Assembly: GCA_012719855.1 (NCBI GenBank)
Contig: JAAXZN010000006.1
Span: forward strand, 62,001 to 126,000
DNA length: 64,000 bases
From: Serratia liquefaciens
GTDB taxonomy: Bacteria; Pseudomonadota; Gammaproteobacteria; Enterobacterales; Enterobacteriaceae
Direction of reading: 5' to 3'
The notes under the pieces: generated by a model
The model's input: the letters and a program-made list of their open reading frames with translations, nothing else
Told to the model about the DNA's origin: nothing
Databases searched by the model: none
In this document: one piece after another, positions 20,069 to 30,267 of the stretch
Layout: the number at the start of each line of letters is the position of its first letter
Numbering within the stretch: the first letter of the stretch is position 1
Translations under genes and position numbers: made by a program

Positions 20069-20814
20069 GTTTCATCGCTATTATTCCAGCTCGTTATGCT
20101 TCTACCCGTTTGCCTGGCAAACCGCTGGCCGATATTCACGGTAAGCCGATGGTGGTGCACGTCATGGAACGTGCGCGCGAGTCCGGCGCCAGCCGCGTCA
20201 TTGTAGCGACCGACCATCCTGCGGTGGCTGAGGCGGTTAAAGCGGCTGGCGGTGAGGTTTGCATGACGCGGGCCGATCATAATTCCGGCACCGAGCGTTT
20301 GGCTGAGGTGATTGAGCATTATGGCTTTAATGATGACGAAATCATCGTTAACGTCCAGGGTGATGAGCCTCTTATTCCCCCGGTCATTGTGCGGCAGGTG
20401 GCTGAAAACCTGGCGGGAAGCCAGGCCGGCATGGCTACTCTGGCGGTGCCGATTGACAGCGCGGAAGAAGCTTTCAACCCCAATGCGGTCAAAGTGGTGA
20501 TGGATGCGCAGGGCTATGCGCTCTACTTTTCACGCGCCACCATTCCGTGGGATCGTGAACGTTTCGCCCAATCCAAAGAGAGCATCGGCGACAGCCTGTT
20601 GCGGCATATCGGCATTTACGCCTATCGCGCCGGCTTTGTACGCCGTTATGTCACCTGGGCGCCAAGCCAGCTGGAACAAATTGAGCTGCTGGAGCAGTTG
20701 CGGGTGCTGTGGTACGGCGAAAAAATCCACGTGGCGGTTGCCAAGGCAATGCCGAGCGTGGGGGTTGATACGCCGGAAGACTTGCAGCGTGTCCGTGACA
20801 GCATGAAAATCTGA
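20065..20814 (+). CDS. kdsB: 3-deoxy-manno-octulosonate cytidylyltransferase
   Basis: A 249-residue nucleotidyltransferase that makes CMP-KDO from KDO and CTP, the activation step for adding KDO to lipid IVA. The N-terminal nucleotide-binding signature [15 protein letters not shown] is intact, as are [10 protein letters not shown] and [11 protein letters not shown]-type segments (here [14 protein letters not shown]). It overlaps ycaR by 4 bp. It complements msbA and lpxK in the same region for lipopolysaccharide assembly. Confidence 0.97.
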   Translation: MSFIAIIPARYASTRLPGKPLADIHGKPMVVHVMERARESGASRVIVATDHPAVAEAVKAAGGEVCMTRADHNSGTERLAEVIEHYGFNDDEIIVNVQGDEPLIPPVIVRQVAENLAGSQAGMATLAVPIDSAEEAFNPNAVKVVMDAQGYALYFSRATIPWDRERFAQSKESIGDSLLRHIGIYAYRAGFVRRYVTWAPSQLEQIELLEQLRVLWYGEKIHVAVAKAMPSVGVDTPEDLQRVRDSMKI

Positions 20815-20822
20815 TCATTGAA

Positions 20823-20850
20823 CGCCGGTGCGCCACACGGCGCGCCGGCG
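20823..20850 (+). terminator. Strong GC-rich hairpin after kdsB
   Basis: A 12-bp stem CGCCGGTGCGCC/GGCGCGCCGGCG (one G-U pair) with an ACAC loop lies 8 bp after the kdsB stop, followed by an AT-rich stretch (GCATTATTATTT). It is a probable terminator with a weak tail. Confidence 0.65.
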
Positions 20851-20963
20851 GCATTATTATTTCCCTTCTTATATCCCCATTTTGTTGATCTGCGTTGAAG
20901 AATTTATCTGCTTAGCGTTCGATGATAGCTGCGTCTCTTCCTATCTCTTGAGGCTATTTCCTT

Positions 20964-21860
20964 ATGGAGCAGTTACGCGCTGAACTGAGTATTGTGCTGG
21001 GTGAGTCTATCAGCCGACTGGAACGCGTCAGCGAGCAGCCTTATGCGCACATGTATTCACTGTACGACCAACAGGGGCATGCTATTCCTCTGATGGCGAA
21101 AAGCTTTGTCTGCCAGGGGATTGCCCAGCAGGAGGCTTATAAGTTGTCGATGCTGGCGCGCGAAGGCGATATTCGTTTGCCGACGGTGTATGGCGTGGTC
21201 TATACCCAGCAGTCACCCTATAAAGAGATCTTGCTGATAGAGCGTTTGCGGGGCGTATCCGCAGAAGCGCCGACGCGCACGCCGGATCGCTGGAATTCGT
21301 TGATGGAGCAGGTGGTCGACGGCGTGTTGGCCTGGCACCGTATCGACAGCCACGGCTGCGTCGGCACGGTCGACAGCACTCAGGAAAACGACTGGTTTTG
21401 TTGGTATCAACAGCGGGTTGAGGTGCTGTGGTCGACGATCGGCAACCTCAATTCGGCACAGCTGACGATGGCCGACCGTCGCTTGCTGTATCGCACACGT
21501 GAAGCATTGACCCATTTTTTTGTCGGATTCGACGATCCCTGCGTGCTGGTGCACGGCAACTTGTCGTTACGCAGCATGTTAAAAGATCCCAAAAGCGATC
21601 AATTACTGGCGATGTTGAACCCTGGAATGATGCTGTGGGCGCCGCGGGAATATGAGCTTTTCAGGCTGTGTGAAGCGGGCATGCCCAGCCAACTGCTGTT
21701 TTATTATTTGCAACGTGCGCCGGTAGCGGAATCTTTCCTGGTGCGGCGCTGGTTGTATGTGGTGTGGGAGGCGGTGGGGCGGTTGATTCATACCGGCAAG
21801 CTGGATCGGCAACCGTTTGATTATGCATCCAAACAGCTGCTGCCCTGGCTTGCCGGTTAA
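20964..21860 (+). CDS. ycbJ: YcbJ, kinase-like fold protein with degenerate active site
   Basis: A 298-residue protein matching E. coli YcbJ over its whole length. It resembles the aminoglycoside phosphotransferase/protein-kinase-like fold. The expected catalytic loop HGDxxxxN reads VLVHGNLSLRS here (His197, Asn199, Ser204), so the catalytic aspartate and the metal-binding asparagine are both replaced. The following DxD-type segment is LLAMLNPGMM, without an acidic residue. An ATP-side lysine (Lys46 in LMAKSF) remains. As I recall it, the E. coli protein has the same changes, so this looks like a conserved pseudokinase. Function unknown. It converges on elyC with six bases between stops. Confidence 0.88.
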   Translation: MEQLRAELSIVLGESISRLERVSEQPYAHMYSLYDQQGHAIPLMAKSFVCQGIAQQEAYKLSMLAREGDIRLPTVYGVVYTQQSPYKEILLIERLRGVSAEAPTRTPDRWNSLMEQVVDGVLAWHRIDSHGCVGTVDSTQENDWFCWYQQRVEVLWSTIGNLNSAQLTMADRRLLYRTREALTHFFVGFDDPCVLVHGNLSLRSMLKDPKSDQLLAMLNPGMMLWAPREYELFRLCEAGMPSQLLFYYLQRAPVAESFLVRRWLYVVWEAVGRLIHTGKLDRQPFDYASKQLLPWLAG

Positions 21861-21866
21861 CGCTAT

Positions 21867-22640
21867 TCAGTCGACAGAAACGTCATCGGCACCTTTCAGC
21901 CATTGCCACAGGCTGCCGAGCGTTTCATACCAGGCGCGTTCGCTGTGGCCAAGGAACATCGCCGACGGCACCACGCGATCCCAGATATTCAGGCGTGAAC
22001 TGATGGCCAACTGATTGGCTGGCGCCGGGATGGGGTGCAGCCCCTTGGCTTCAAAAAAGCGCATCGCCCTTGGCAAATGGTTAGCCGAGGTCACCAGAAT
22101 AAAGGGCTGCTGCCCAACCAGTTTCGACACCTGCAACGCCTCTTGCTCGGTATCCATCGGGCGATCCAGCAGCACCATGTCGCTGTCTGGCACTCCCAGG
22201 CTTTCCGCTACCTTCGCCGCCGTCGCCGCGTTACTCAGAGTATTCGGGCCCCCGGCGCCGGTGAACACCATTTTCGCCCCGGGATGCGCGAGATACAGGC
22301 GCACGCCTTCCGTGACGCGCGGCAGGCTGTTGCCGATCAGATTGGAACTGGGGGCCCAATCGGGATTAAAGGTATAACCGCCGCCCAGCACCACGATATA
22401 CTTTACCGGGTCAGTGCCGCGATAGGTGACATACTCCGATTCGATTGGGCGCAGCAGCCTGTCGGCCACCGGCTGCAGGCTGAAAAGCAGTAAAAACAGC
22501 CAGCTCAACGTCAAAATGACCCTGCCGCTTTTTTGCCAACGAGTGAACCACATCAGCAACAGCGCCAGTCCCATCAACAGCAGCAACGCAGGTAACGGCA
22601 TTAAAATGGCGCCAATGAACTTTTTCAGGTTAAACAGCAT
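21867..22640 (-). CDS. elyC: Envelope biogenesis factor ElyC (DUF218/YdcF-like)
   Basis: A 257-residue inner-membrane protein (E. coli 259). Two hydrophobic helices at the N-terminus (about 10-32 and 40-58) anchor a periplasmic DUF218 domain with the VVLGGGYT motif. E. coli ElyC supports peptidoglycan synthesis at low temperature by affecting the undecaprenyl-phosphate lipid carrier. The ATG at 22640 (MLFNLKKFIG) is preferred over a TTG one codon upstream because it matches the E. coli start. It is divergent from cmoM. Confidence 0.93.
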   Translation of the reverse strand: MLFNLKKFIGAILMPLPALLLLMGLALLLMWFTRWQKSGRVILTLSWLFLLLFSLQPVADRLLRPIESEYVTYRGTDPVKYIVVLGGGYTFNPDWAPSSNLIGNSLPRVTEGVRLYLAHPGAKMVFTGAGGPNTLSNAATAAKVAESLGVPDSDMVLLDRPMDTEQEALQVSKLVGQQPFILVTSANHLPRAMRFFEAKGLHPIPAPANQLAISSRLNIWDRVVPSAMFLGHSERAWYETLGSLWQWLKGADDVSVD

Positions 22641-22791
22641 CAAAAATCAGGTCCTTTTGGGCGAAAAAACGACATCCGGGCACATTCAGGCCGCAAGAAG
22701 ATTCATTCTAAGCCAGTCTGTGCCAAAATAGCAGGTTTGAATGGGCTGGCGCTTTGCCCCCAACAGAATAAGATCAGCGGAGCCGTTGTCC

Positions 22792-23569
22792 ATGCAGGAT
22801 CGCAATTTTGACGATATTGCTGAAAAGTTTGCGCGTAATATTTACGGCACCACCAAAGGGAAAATTCGTCAGGCGGTAGTCTGGCAGGATCTGACCACGC
22901 TGTTGGCCCAGTTGCCGCAGCGGCCGCTGCGCATTCTGGATGCCGGCGGCGGCGAAGGCCATATGGCCTGCCAATTGGCAGAATTAGGACATCAGGTGTT
23001 GTTGTGCGATCTTTCTGGTGAGATGATCCAACGCGCCGCGTTACTGGCTGAGCAGAAAGGTGTGAGCCAGAACATGCAATTCATACAAAGTTCAGCACAG
23101 GATATTGGCCAACATTTGGAACAGCCGGTTGATCTGGTATTGTTTCATGCTGTGCTTGAATGGATTGCCGAACCTGAAGCGGCATTGCGGGCGTTGTTCG
23201 ACTGCCTGCAACCGGGCGGCGCACTGTCATTGATGTTCTTTAACGCCAATGGCCTCTTGATGCGTAACGTGGTGTTGGGTAATTTCCAACTGGTGAATCC
23301 CGAGGTCAGAAGACGCAGAAAGCGTTCGTTGTCACCGCAATATCCGCACAGCCCGCCGCAGGTATACGGCTGGCTGGAACAATTGGGCATGCGCATCAGC
23401 GGGAAAACCGGCGTTCCACGATTACCTGCAGAGCAGGCAGTTACAGACGCAAAAATTTGAAGAGTTACTGGCGCTTGAACAGCACTATTGCCGGCAGGAG
23501 CCGTACGTGAGTTTGGGGCGCTATATTCACGTCATGGCGCATAAACCAAACCTGAAGGACGAACTATGA
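22792..23569 (+). pseudogene. cmoM: tRNA U34 carboxymethyltransferase-modifying enzyme CmoM, frameshifted near the 3' end
   Basis: The first 208 codons encode a normal CmoM (formerly SmtA): MQDRNFDDIAEKFARNIYG, then the SAM-binding LDAGGGEGH motif. CmoM methylates the 5-oxyacetyluridine at tRNA position 34. After GKTGV the frame changes at about 23411-23414 and runs 14 wrong residues to a stop at 23460. The expected C-terminus (FHDYLQSRQ ... [21 protein letters not shown]) continues in another frame from 23414 to the stop at 23569. That stop overlaps the mukF start as ATGA, as in intact operons. Compared with the E. coli sequence GKTGVRVFHDY, about 8 nt are missing. About 50 residues are lost, so activity is doubtful. 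A sequencing error is possible, but an 8-base loss is less typical of one. Confidence 0.85.
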
Positions 23570-24888
23570 GTGAATTTTCCCAGACAGTACCCGAACTGGT
23601 CGCCTGGGCACGGAAAAATGATTTCTCTATTTCGCTCCCTACGGAGCGTCTCGCGTTTTTGCTTGCTATTGCCACATTGAACGGCGAGCGGCTGGACGGC
23701 GAGATGAGCGAAGGTGAGCTGGTTGATGCATTTCGCCATGTCAGCAAGGGTTTCGAACAGACGCATGAAACGGTGGCGGTTCGCGCCAACAATGCGATTA
23801 ACGACATGGTGCGCCAGCGCCTGTTAAACCGCTTCACCAGCGAACTGGCGGACGGTAACGCAATTTACCGTTTGACGCCGCTGGGGATCGGCATTACCGA
23901 TTACTATATTCGTCAGCGCGAATTCTCCACGCTGCGTCTGTCGATGCAGCTGTCGATCGTGGCGCAGGAGCTGAAACGCGCCGCCGACGCCGCGGAAGAG
24001 GGCGGTGATGATTTCCACTGGCACCGCAACGTGTTTGCCCCACTGAAATATTCGGTAGCGGAAATCTTCGACAGCATCGACATGACCCAACGGGTGATGG
24101 ATGAACAGCAGCAGGGCGTAAAAGATGACATCGCCGCGTTGCTGAATCAAGACTGGCGGGCGGCGATTTCCAGCTGTGAGATGCTGCTGTCCGAAACTTC
24201 AGGCACCCTGCGTGAACTGCAGGATACGCTGGAAGCGGCAGGCGACAAGCTGCAGGCCAACCTGCTGCGCATTCAGGATGCTACGCTGGGCGGCGCGGAA
24301 CTGGGCTTCGTCGATAAGCTGGTGTTCGACTTGCAAAGCAAGCTCGACCGCATCATCAGTTGGGGCCAGCAGGCAATCGACCTGTGGATTGGCTACGACC
24401 GTCACGTGCACAAATTTATCCGTACCGCGATCGACATGGACAAGAACCGGGTGTTCGCCCAGCGTTTGCGCCAGTCGGTACAGAACTATTTCGACAACCC
24501 ATGGACACTGACCCATGCCAATGCCGACCGTCTGCTGGATATGCGTGACGAAGAACTGGCGTTGCGCAGCGAGGAAGTGACCGGAGAGCTGCCGCCGGAT
24601 CTGGAGTTCGAAGAGTTCAGCGAAATCCGTGAGCAGCTGGCGGCCATGATCGAACAGGCATTGAAGATTTATCAAGAGCAACAGATGCCGCTCAATTTAG
24701 GGGCGGTGATGCGCGATTATCTGGCGCAATATCCGCGTGCTCGTCATTTCGACGTGGCACGTATAGTGGTCGACCAGGCAGTGCGCCTCGGTGTGGCTGA
24801 AGCAGATTTTTCAGGGTTGCCGGCACAATGGCAGGCAATCAATGATTACGGAGCCAAGGTCCAGGCCCATGTCATCGACAAATATTGA
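23566..24888 (+). CDS. mukF: Chromosome partition protein MukF (kleisin)
   Basis: A 440-residue kleisin subunit of the MukBEF condensin, the same length as in E. coli. Its N-terminal winged-helix region dimerises and binds the MukB neck; the C-terminal part binds the MukB head; the middle recruits MukE. Residues 1-60 ([20 protein letters not shown]) are clearly conserved. AAGGA lies 6 bases before the ATG, so translation can start on its own although coupling to cmoM is broken by that gene's frameshift. Its 3' end overlaps mukE by 20 bp. Confidence 0.97.
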   Translation: MSEFSQTVPELVAWARKNDFSISLPTERLAFLLAIATLNGERLDGEMSEGELVDAFRHVSKGFEQTHETVAVRANNAINDMVRQRLLNRFTSELADGNAIYRLTPLGIGITDYYIRQREFSTLRLSMQLSIVAQELKRAADAAEEGGDDFHWHRNVFAPLKYSVAEIFDSIDMTQRVMDEQQQGVKDDIAALLNQDWRAAISSCEMLLSETSGTLRELQDTLEAAGDKLQANLLRIQDATLGGAELGFVDKLVFDLQSKLDRIISWGQQAIDLWIGYDRHVHKFIRTAIDMDKNRVFAQRLRQSVQNYFDNPWTLTHANADRLLDMRDEELALRSEEVTGELPPDLEFEEFSEIREQLAAMIEQALKIYQEQQMPLNLGAVMRDYLAQYPRARHFDVARIVVDQAVRLGVAEADFSGLPAQWQAINDYGAKVQAHVIDKY

Positions 24889-25597
24889 ACAAGTAATGCC
24901 AGTCAAGCTGGCCAAGGCATTGTCTAACGCGTTGTTCCCTGCGCTGGACAGCCACCTGCGTGCGGGTCGTCACATCGGTATCGATGAGCTGGACAACCAC
25001 GCCTTCTTAATGGATTTCCAGGATGAACTGGAAGAGTTTTACGCCCGTTACAGCGTGGAACTGATCCGCGCACCGGAAGGATTCTTCTACCTGCGTCCGC
25101 GCTCCACCACCCTGATCCCGCGTTCGGTGTTATCCGAACTGGACATGATGGTGGGGAAAATCCTGTGCTATCTCTACCTCAGCCCGGAGCGTCTGGCGCA
25201 CGAGGGGATTTTCAGCCATCAGGAGCTGTACGACGAGTTGCTGAGCCTGGCGGACGAAACCAAATTGCTGAAGTTCGTTAATCAGCGCTCTACCGGTTCG
25301 GATCTCGATCGCCAGAAGCTGCACGAAAAAGTGCGCACTTCACTGAACCGCCTGCGTCGTCTGGGCATGATCTACTTCATGGGCAATGACAGCAGCAAGT
25401 TCCGCATCACCGAGGCGGTGTTCCGCTTTGGCGCCGATGTGCGCAGCGGTGACGATCCGCGTGAAGCGCAGTTACGTATGATCCGTGACGGCGAAGCGAT
25501 GCCGGTTGAAAACAGCCTGTCGCTGAATGATGAAAGCGATGCTGAAGATTCGCAGCTTGATAACACACCGGGCAGTGCAGAGGATGAACAGGAATGA
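24869..25597 (+). CDS. mukE: Chromosome partition protein MukE (kite)
   Basis: A 242-residue winged-helix kite subunit that sits on MukF and regulates MukB ATPase and DNA loading. The start at 24869 ([16 protein letters not shown]) is fixed by close match to E. coli MukE; the open frame extends further upstream inside mukF. The C-terminal tail is acidic and longer than in E. coli (234 residues). It overlaps mukF by 20 bp and mukB by 4 bp, giving tightly coupled synthesis of the three subunits. Confidence 0.96.
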   Translation: MSSTNIEQVMPVKLAKALSNALFPALDSHLRAGRHIGIDELDNHAFLMDFQDELEEFYARYSVELIRAPEGFFYLRPRSTTLIPRSVLSELDMMVGKILCYLYLSPERLAHEGIFSHQELYDELLSLADETKLLKFVNQRSTGSDLDRQKLHEKVRTSLNRLRRLGMIYFMGNDSSKFRITEAVFRFGADVRSGDDPREAQLRMIRDGEAMPVENSLSLNDESDAEDSQLDNTPGSAEDEQE

Positions 25598-28500
25598 TTG
25601 AACGCGGTAAATTTCGCTCGCTGACGCTGGTCAACTGGAACGGCTTCTTCGCCCGCACCTTTGATCTCGATGAGCTGGTGACCACGCTGTCCGGCGGTAA
25701 CGGGGCAGGGAAATCCACCACCATGGCGGCTTTCGTCACTGCGCTTATCCCCGACTTGACGCTGTTGCACTTTCGTAACACCACCGAAGCCGGCGCCACC
25801 AGCGGCTCGCGCGACAAGGGTCTGCACGGTAAGCTGCGTGCCGGGGTGTGTTATTCCACCCTCGATGTGATCAACTCACGCCACCAGCGTGTCGTGGTGG
25901 GGGTGCGCCTGCAGCAGGTGGCCGGCCGTGACCGTAAAGTGGACATCAAGCCATTCACCATCCAGGGCCTGCCAATGGCGGTACAGCCGACCGAACTTTT
26001 GACCCAAACGGTGGGCGAGCGCCAGGCGCGCGTGCTGTCACTGCAGGAGTTGAAAGAGCGCGTTGAAGAGATGGAAGGGGTGCAGTTCAAGCAGTTCAAC
26101 TCCATCACCGACTACCACTCATTAATGTTCGATCTGGGCGTGATCCCGAAACGCTTGCGTTCATCGTCCGATCGCAGCAAGTTCTACCGCCTGATCGAAG
26201 CTTCGCTGTACGGCGGTATTTCCAGCGCCATCACCCGCTCATTGCGCGACTACCTGTTGCCGGAAAACAGCGGCGTGCGCAAGGCTTTCCAGGACATGGA
26301 AGCGGCGCTGCGTGAAAACCGCATGACGCTGGAAGCGATCCGCGTGACCCAAACCGATCGCGACCTGTTCAAGCACCTGATTTCAGAAGCCACCTCCTAC
26401 GTGGCGGCGGACTATATGCGCCATGCCAATGAGCGGCGCATTCATCTGGACGGCGCGCTGGCACTGCGCAGCGATCTGTTGGGCAGCCGCAAACAGCTGG
26501 CTGCGGAGCAGTATCGCCATGTGGAAATGGCGCGCGAACTGGCGGAACAGAGTGGGGCAGAATCCGATCTGGAAACCGATTATCAGGCCGCCAGCGATCA
26601 CCTTAACCTGGTGCAAACGGCGATGCGTCAGCAGGAAAAGATCGAGCGCTATGAAGGCGATCTGGAAGAGCTGACCTACCGTCTGGAAGAACAGAACGAA
26701 GTGGTGGCGGAGGCCAGCGAACAGCAGGCCGAAAACGAAGCGCGCGCCGAGGCGGCCGAGCTGGAAGTGGATGAGCTGAAAAGCCAACTCGCCGACTACC
26801 AGCAGGCGCTGGACGTGCAGCAGACCCGCGCCATCCAATATCAGCAGGCGTTGCAGGCATTGGAGCGTGCTCGCGCACTGTGCCAACTGCCGGAGCTGAC
26901 CGCCGAAAATGCCGAACAGTGGCTGGATACTTTCCAGGCGCGCGAGCAAGAGGCGACGGAAGCCCTGCTGATGCTCGAGCAGAAACTGAGCGTGGCCGAC
27001 GCCGCGCACGGTCAATTTGAACAGGCTTATCAGCTGGTGGGGAAAATTGCCGGCCAGGTCAGCCGCAGTGAAGCCTGGCAGTGCGCGCGCGAATTACTGC
27101 GCGACTGGCCGTCGCAGCAACACCTTGCCGAACGCGTGCAGCCATTGCGCATGCGCCTGAGCGAGCTGGAGCAGCGCCTTCGCTCCCAGCAGGATGCCGA
27201 GCGTCTGCTGCAGGAGTTTTGCAAGCGCCATGGTCAGCAGTATCAGCCGGACGAACTCGATGCTCTGCAACAAGAGCTGGAAGAGCGTCTGGAGTCGCTG
27301 TCGCAAAGCGTCAGCGAGGCCGGCGAGCGCCGGATGGAAATGCGCCAGGAACTGGAGCAAATTCAACAACGCATTCGTGAGCTCACCACCCGTGCCCCTG
27401 TCTGGTTAGCGGCGCAGGATGCCCTGAGCCAACTCAGCGAGCAGAGCGGTGAACCGCTGGAAAGCAGCCAGCAGGTGACTGAGTACATGCAGCAGTTGCT
27501 GGAGCGCGAACGCGAAACCACCGTTGAGCGCGACGAAGTGGCTGCCAGCAAGCGTGCGGTTGAAGCGCAGATCGAACGCCTAAGCCAGCCGGGCGGTGCC
27601 GAAGATCAACGCCTGGTTACGCTGGCCGAACGTTTTGGCGGCGTGCTGCTCTCCGAAATTTATGACGACGTCACCATCGACGATGCGCCTTACTTCTCCG
27701 CATTGTATGGCCCGTCGCGTCACGCGATCGTGGTGCCGGACCTGTCGCTGGTGCGCGAGATGCTTGAAGGGTTGGAAGACTGCCCGGAAGATCTCTATCT
27801 GATCGAAGGGGATCCGCAGTCGTTCGATGACAGCGTGTTCGCCGTTGAAGAGCAAGACCGTGCGGTGTTGGTGAAAACCGCCGATCGTCAATGGCGTTAC
27901 TCCCGTTATCCGGAAGTACCGCTGTTTGGTCGCGCCGCCCGCGAAAACCGCCTGGAAGTGCTGCACGCCGAACGTGAAACGCTGGCCGAGCGTTACGCCA
28001 CGCTGTCATTCGACGTGCAAAAGACCCAGCGTTCGCATCAGGCCTTCAGCCGTTTCATCGGTTCCCATCTGGCGGTGGCGTTTGACGCCGATCCGGAAGC
28101 GGAAATTCGTACCCTTACTTCTCGACGTGGGGAAGTTGAGCGCGCGCTGAACAATCATGAAGCGCAAAATCAACAGCAACGTCAGCAATACGATCAGGCG
28201 AAAGAGGGCATTTCCGCACTGAACCGGCTGATGCCGCTGGTCTCATTGTTAAACGATGAAACACTGCAAGATCGCGTGGAAGAGATCCGTGAAGAGCTGG
28301 AAGAGGCGCAGGATGCCGCGCGTCACATTCAGCAGCACGGCGTTTCCCTGACCAAGCTGGAGCCGCTGCTGTCGGTGCTGCAAAGCGATCCGCAGCAGCA
28401 TGAGCAGTTACAGCAGGATTACATTCAGGCGCAGAGCGTACAGCGTCAGGCTAAACAGCAGGCCTTTGCCTTGATCGAAGTGGTGCAGCGTCACGCGCAC

Positions 28501-30045
28501 TTCGGTTATACCGACTCTGCCGGCATGCAAAACGCCAACAACGATTTGAACGACAAGCTGCGCCAACGCCTTGAACATGCGGAAGCGGAACGTACCCGTG
28601 CTCGCGAGCAGTTACGTCAGTACCAGACCCAGTTTACTCAGTACAGCCAGGTGCTGGCGTCGCTGAAAAGCTCGTATGACGCCAAGCGCGATATGCTGAA
28701 GGAACTGAGCCAGGAGCTGGTGGACATCGGCGTACAGGCGGATGCCAATGCTGAAGCTCGTGCCCGTGCACGCCGTGATGAACTGCACGCCGGCCTGAGC
28801 AACAACCGTGCGCGCCGTAACCAGTTGGAAAAACAGCTGACCTTCTGCGAAGCGGAAATGGACGGCTTGCAGAAGAAACTGCGTAAGCTTGAGCGTGATT
28901 ACCATCAGTTGCGTGAGCAGGTAGTGACCGCCAAGGCGGGCTGGTGCGCAGTGATGCGCATGGTGAAAGACAACGGGGTTGAACGTCGTCTGCACCGTCG
29001 CGAACTGGCCTATATGGACGGCGACGAGCTGCGCTCGATGTCGGATAAGGCGCTCGGTGCGCTGCGTCTGGCGGTGTCGGACAACGAACACCTGCGCGAC
29101 GTGCTGCGCCTGTCGGAGGATCCTAAGCGTCCTGAACGCAAGATCCAGTTCTATATCGCGGTGTACCAGCATCTGCGCGAGCGAATTCGCCAGGACATCA
29201 TTCGTACCGATGACCCGGTCGAGGCTATCGAACAGATGGAAATCGAGCTGGGCCGTCTGACCGAAGAACTGACCGCCCGTGAGCAGAAGCTGGCGATCAG
29301 TTCCAAGAGCGTGGCGAACATCATTCGCAAAACCATCCAGCGCGAACAGAACCGTATCCGCATGCTCAACCAGGGCCTGCAGGCGGTTTCCTTCGGCCAG
29401 GTGAAAAGCGTGCGATTGAACGTCAACGTGCGTGAAGCGCATGCGACCCTGTTGGACGTGCTCTCTGAGCAGCAGGAACAGCATCAGGATCTGTTTAACA
29501 GCAACCGCCTGACCTTCTCAGAAGCGCTGGCCAAGCTTTACCAGCGCCTGAATCCGCAGATTGATATGGGCCAGCGCACGCCGCAGACCATTGGTGAAGA
29601 GCTGCTGGATTACCGTAACTACCTGGAGCTGGAAGTGGAAGTGTTCCGCGGCTCCGACGGCTGGCTGCGTGCCGAGAGCGGCGCGTTGTCTACCGGTGAA
29701 GCGATCGGTACCGGGATGTCGATTCTGGTGATGGTGGTACAGAGTTGGGAAGAAGAATCTCGCCGCCTGCGCGGTAAAGATATCTCCCCATGCCGTCTGT
29801 TGTTCCTCGACGAAGCGGCGCGACTGGATGCCAAATCCATCGCGACCCTGTTCGAGCTGTGCGACCGCCTGGAAATGCAGCTGATCATCGCCGCACCGGA
29901 AAACATCAGCCCGGAAAAAGGGACCACGTATAAGCTGGTGCGTAAGGTGTTCCAGAACCACGAACACGTACACGTTGTGGGGCTGCGCGGTTTCGCTAAC
30001 GAACCGCCTGCGGCACTGGGTGTCGCCGCGGCTGAAACGCCATAA
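25594..30045 (+). CDS. mukB: Chromosome partition protein MukB (SMC-like ATPase)
   Basis: A 1483-residue SMC-type protein (E. coli 1486). An N-terminal ATPase half with Walker [11 protein letters not shown] (residues 33-42) is joined by long coiled coils to a central hinge and a C-terminal half. That half contains the signature [12 protein letters not shown] and Walker [12 protein letters not shown]. Gln- and Glu-rich heptads between about 280 and 620 and between 830 and 1200 are the coiled-coil arms. With MukE and MukF it loops and segregates the chromosome and binds topoisomerase IV through the hinge. It starts with an ATGA overlap with mukE and is followed by a terminator. Confidence 0.98.
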   Translation: MIERGKFRSLTLVNWNGFFARTFDLDELVTTLSGGNGAGKSTTMAAFVTALIPDLTLLHFRNTTEAGATSGSRDKGLHGKLRAGVCYSTLDVINSRHQRVVVGVRLQQVAGRDRKVDIKPFTIQGLPMAVQPTELLTQTVGERQARVLSLQELKERVEEMEGVQFKQFNSITDYHSLMFDLGVIPKRLRSSSDRSKFYRLIEASLYGGISSAITRSLRDYLLPENSGVRKAFQDMEAALRENRMTLEAIRVTQTDRDLFKHLISEATSYVAADYMRHANERRIHLDGALALRSDLLGSRKQLAAEQYRHVEMARELAEQSGAESDLETDYQAASDHLNLVQTAMRQQEKIERYEGDLEELTYRLEEQNEVVAEASEQQAENEARAEAAELEVDELKSQLADYQQALDVQQTRAIQYQQALQALERARALCQLPELTAENAEQWLDTFQAREQEATEALLMLEQKLSVADAAHGQFEQAYQLVGKIAGQVSRSEAWQCARELLRDWPSQQHLAERVQPLRMRLSELEQRLRSQQDAERLLQEFCKRHGQQYQPDELDALQQELEERLESLSQSVSEAGERRMEMRQELEQIQQRIRELTTRAPVWLAAQDALSQLSEQSGEPLESSQQVTEYMQQLLERERETTVERDEVAASKRAVEAQIERLSQPGGAEDQRLVTLAERFGGVLLSEIYDDVTIDDAPYFSALYGPSRHAIVVPDLSLVREMLEGLEDCPEDLYLIEGDPQSFDDSVFAVEEQDRAVLVKTADRQWRYSRYPEVPLFGRAARENRLEVLHAERETLAERYATLSFDVQKTQRSHQAFSRFIGSHLAVAFDADPEAEIRTLTSRRGEVERALNNHEAQNQQQRQQYDQAKEGISALNRLMPLVSLLNDETLQDRVEEIREELEEAQDAARHIQQHGVSLTKLEPLLSVLQSDPQQHEQLQQDYIQAQSVQRQAKQQAFALIEVVQRHAHFGYTDSAGMQNANNDLNDKLRQRLEHAEAERTRAREQLRQYQTQFTQYSQVLASLKSSYDAKRDMLKELSQELVDIGVQADANAEARARARRDELHAGLSNNRARRNQLEKQLTFCEAEMDGLQKKLRKLERDYHQLREQVVTAKAGWCAVMRMVKDNGVERRLHRRELAYMDGDELRSMSDKALGALRLAVSDNEHLRDVLRLSEDPKRPERKIQFYIAVYQHLRERIRQDIIRTDDPVEAIEQMEIELGRLTEELTAREQKLAISSKSVANIIRKTIQREQNRIRMLNQGLQAVSFGQVKSVRLNVNVREAHATLLDVLSEQQEQHQDLFNSNRLTFSEALAKLYQRLNPQIDMGQRTPQTIGEELLDYRNYLELEVEVFRGSDGWLRAESGALSTGEAIGTGMSILVMVVQSWEEESRRLRGKDISPCRLLFLDEAARLDAKSIATLFELCDRLEMQLIIAAPENISPEKGTTYKLVRKVFQNHEHVHVVGLRGFANEPPAALGVAAAETP

Positions 30046-30071
30046 GCGCAGAAAAGCCCGCTAATAATCTG

Positions 30072-30104
30072 AAAATAGCCGCCCTGGGGTGGCTATTTTT
30101 TTGT
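30072..30104 (+). terminator. Rho-independent terminator after mukB
   Basis: AAAATAGCC and GGCTATTTT pair across a short GC-rich loop and run into seven Ts. It ends the cmoM-mukFEB transcript. Confidence 0.85.
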
Positions 30105-30267
30105 ACGCATGGATGATAGTCCTGCTTTTTTATCCGCTTTTAAACGGGTAGCTTAATGAATTACAGTTATTCATTAGTGCCAAAGGGCAAAATGGCTTTT
30201 CTGTTCGTATACTGAAACTAATAAGCTGTCTTGGTTGTATTTTTTGTGAGCATACAGGGGGCAATGG

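Noticed and set aside
28612-29484. A 290-codon open frame antisense to mukB
   Set aside because: Same cause; its translation is a mirror of the coiled-coil coding sequence and has no start signal.
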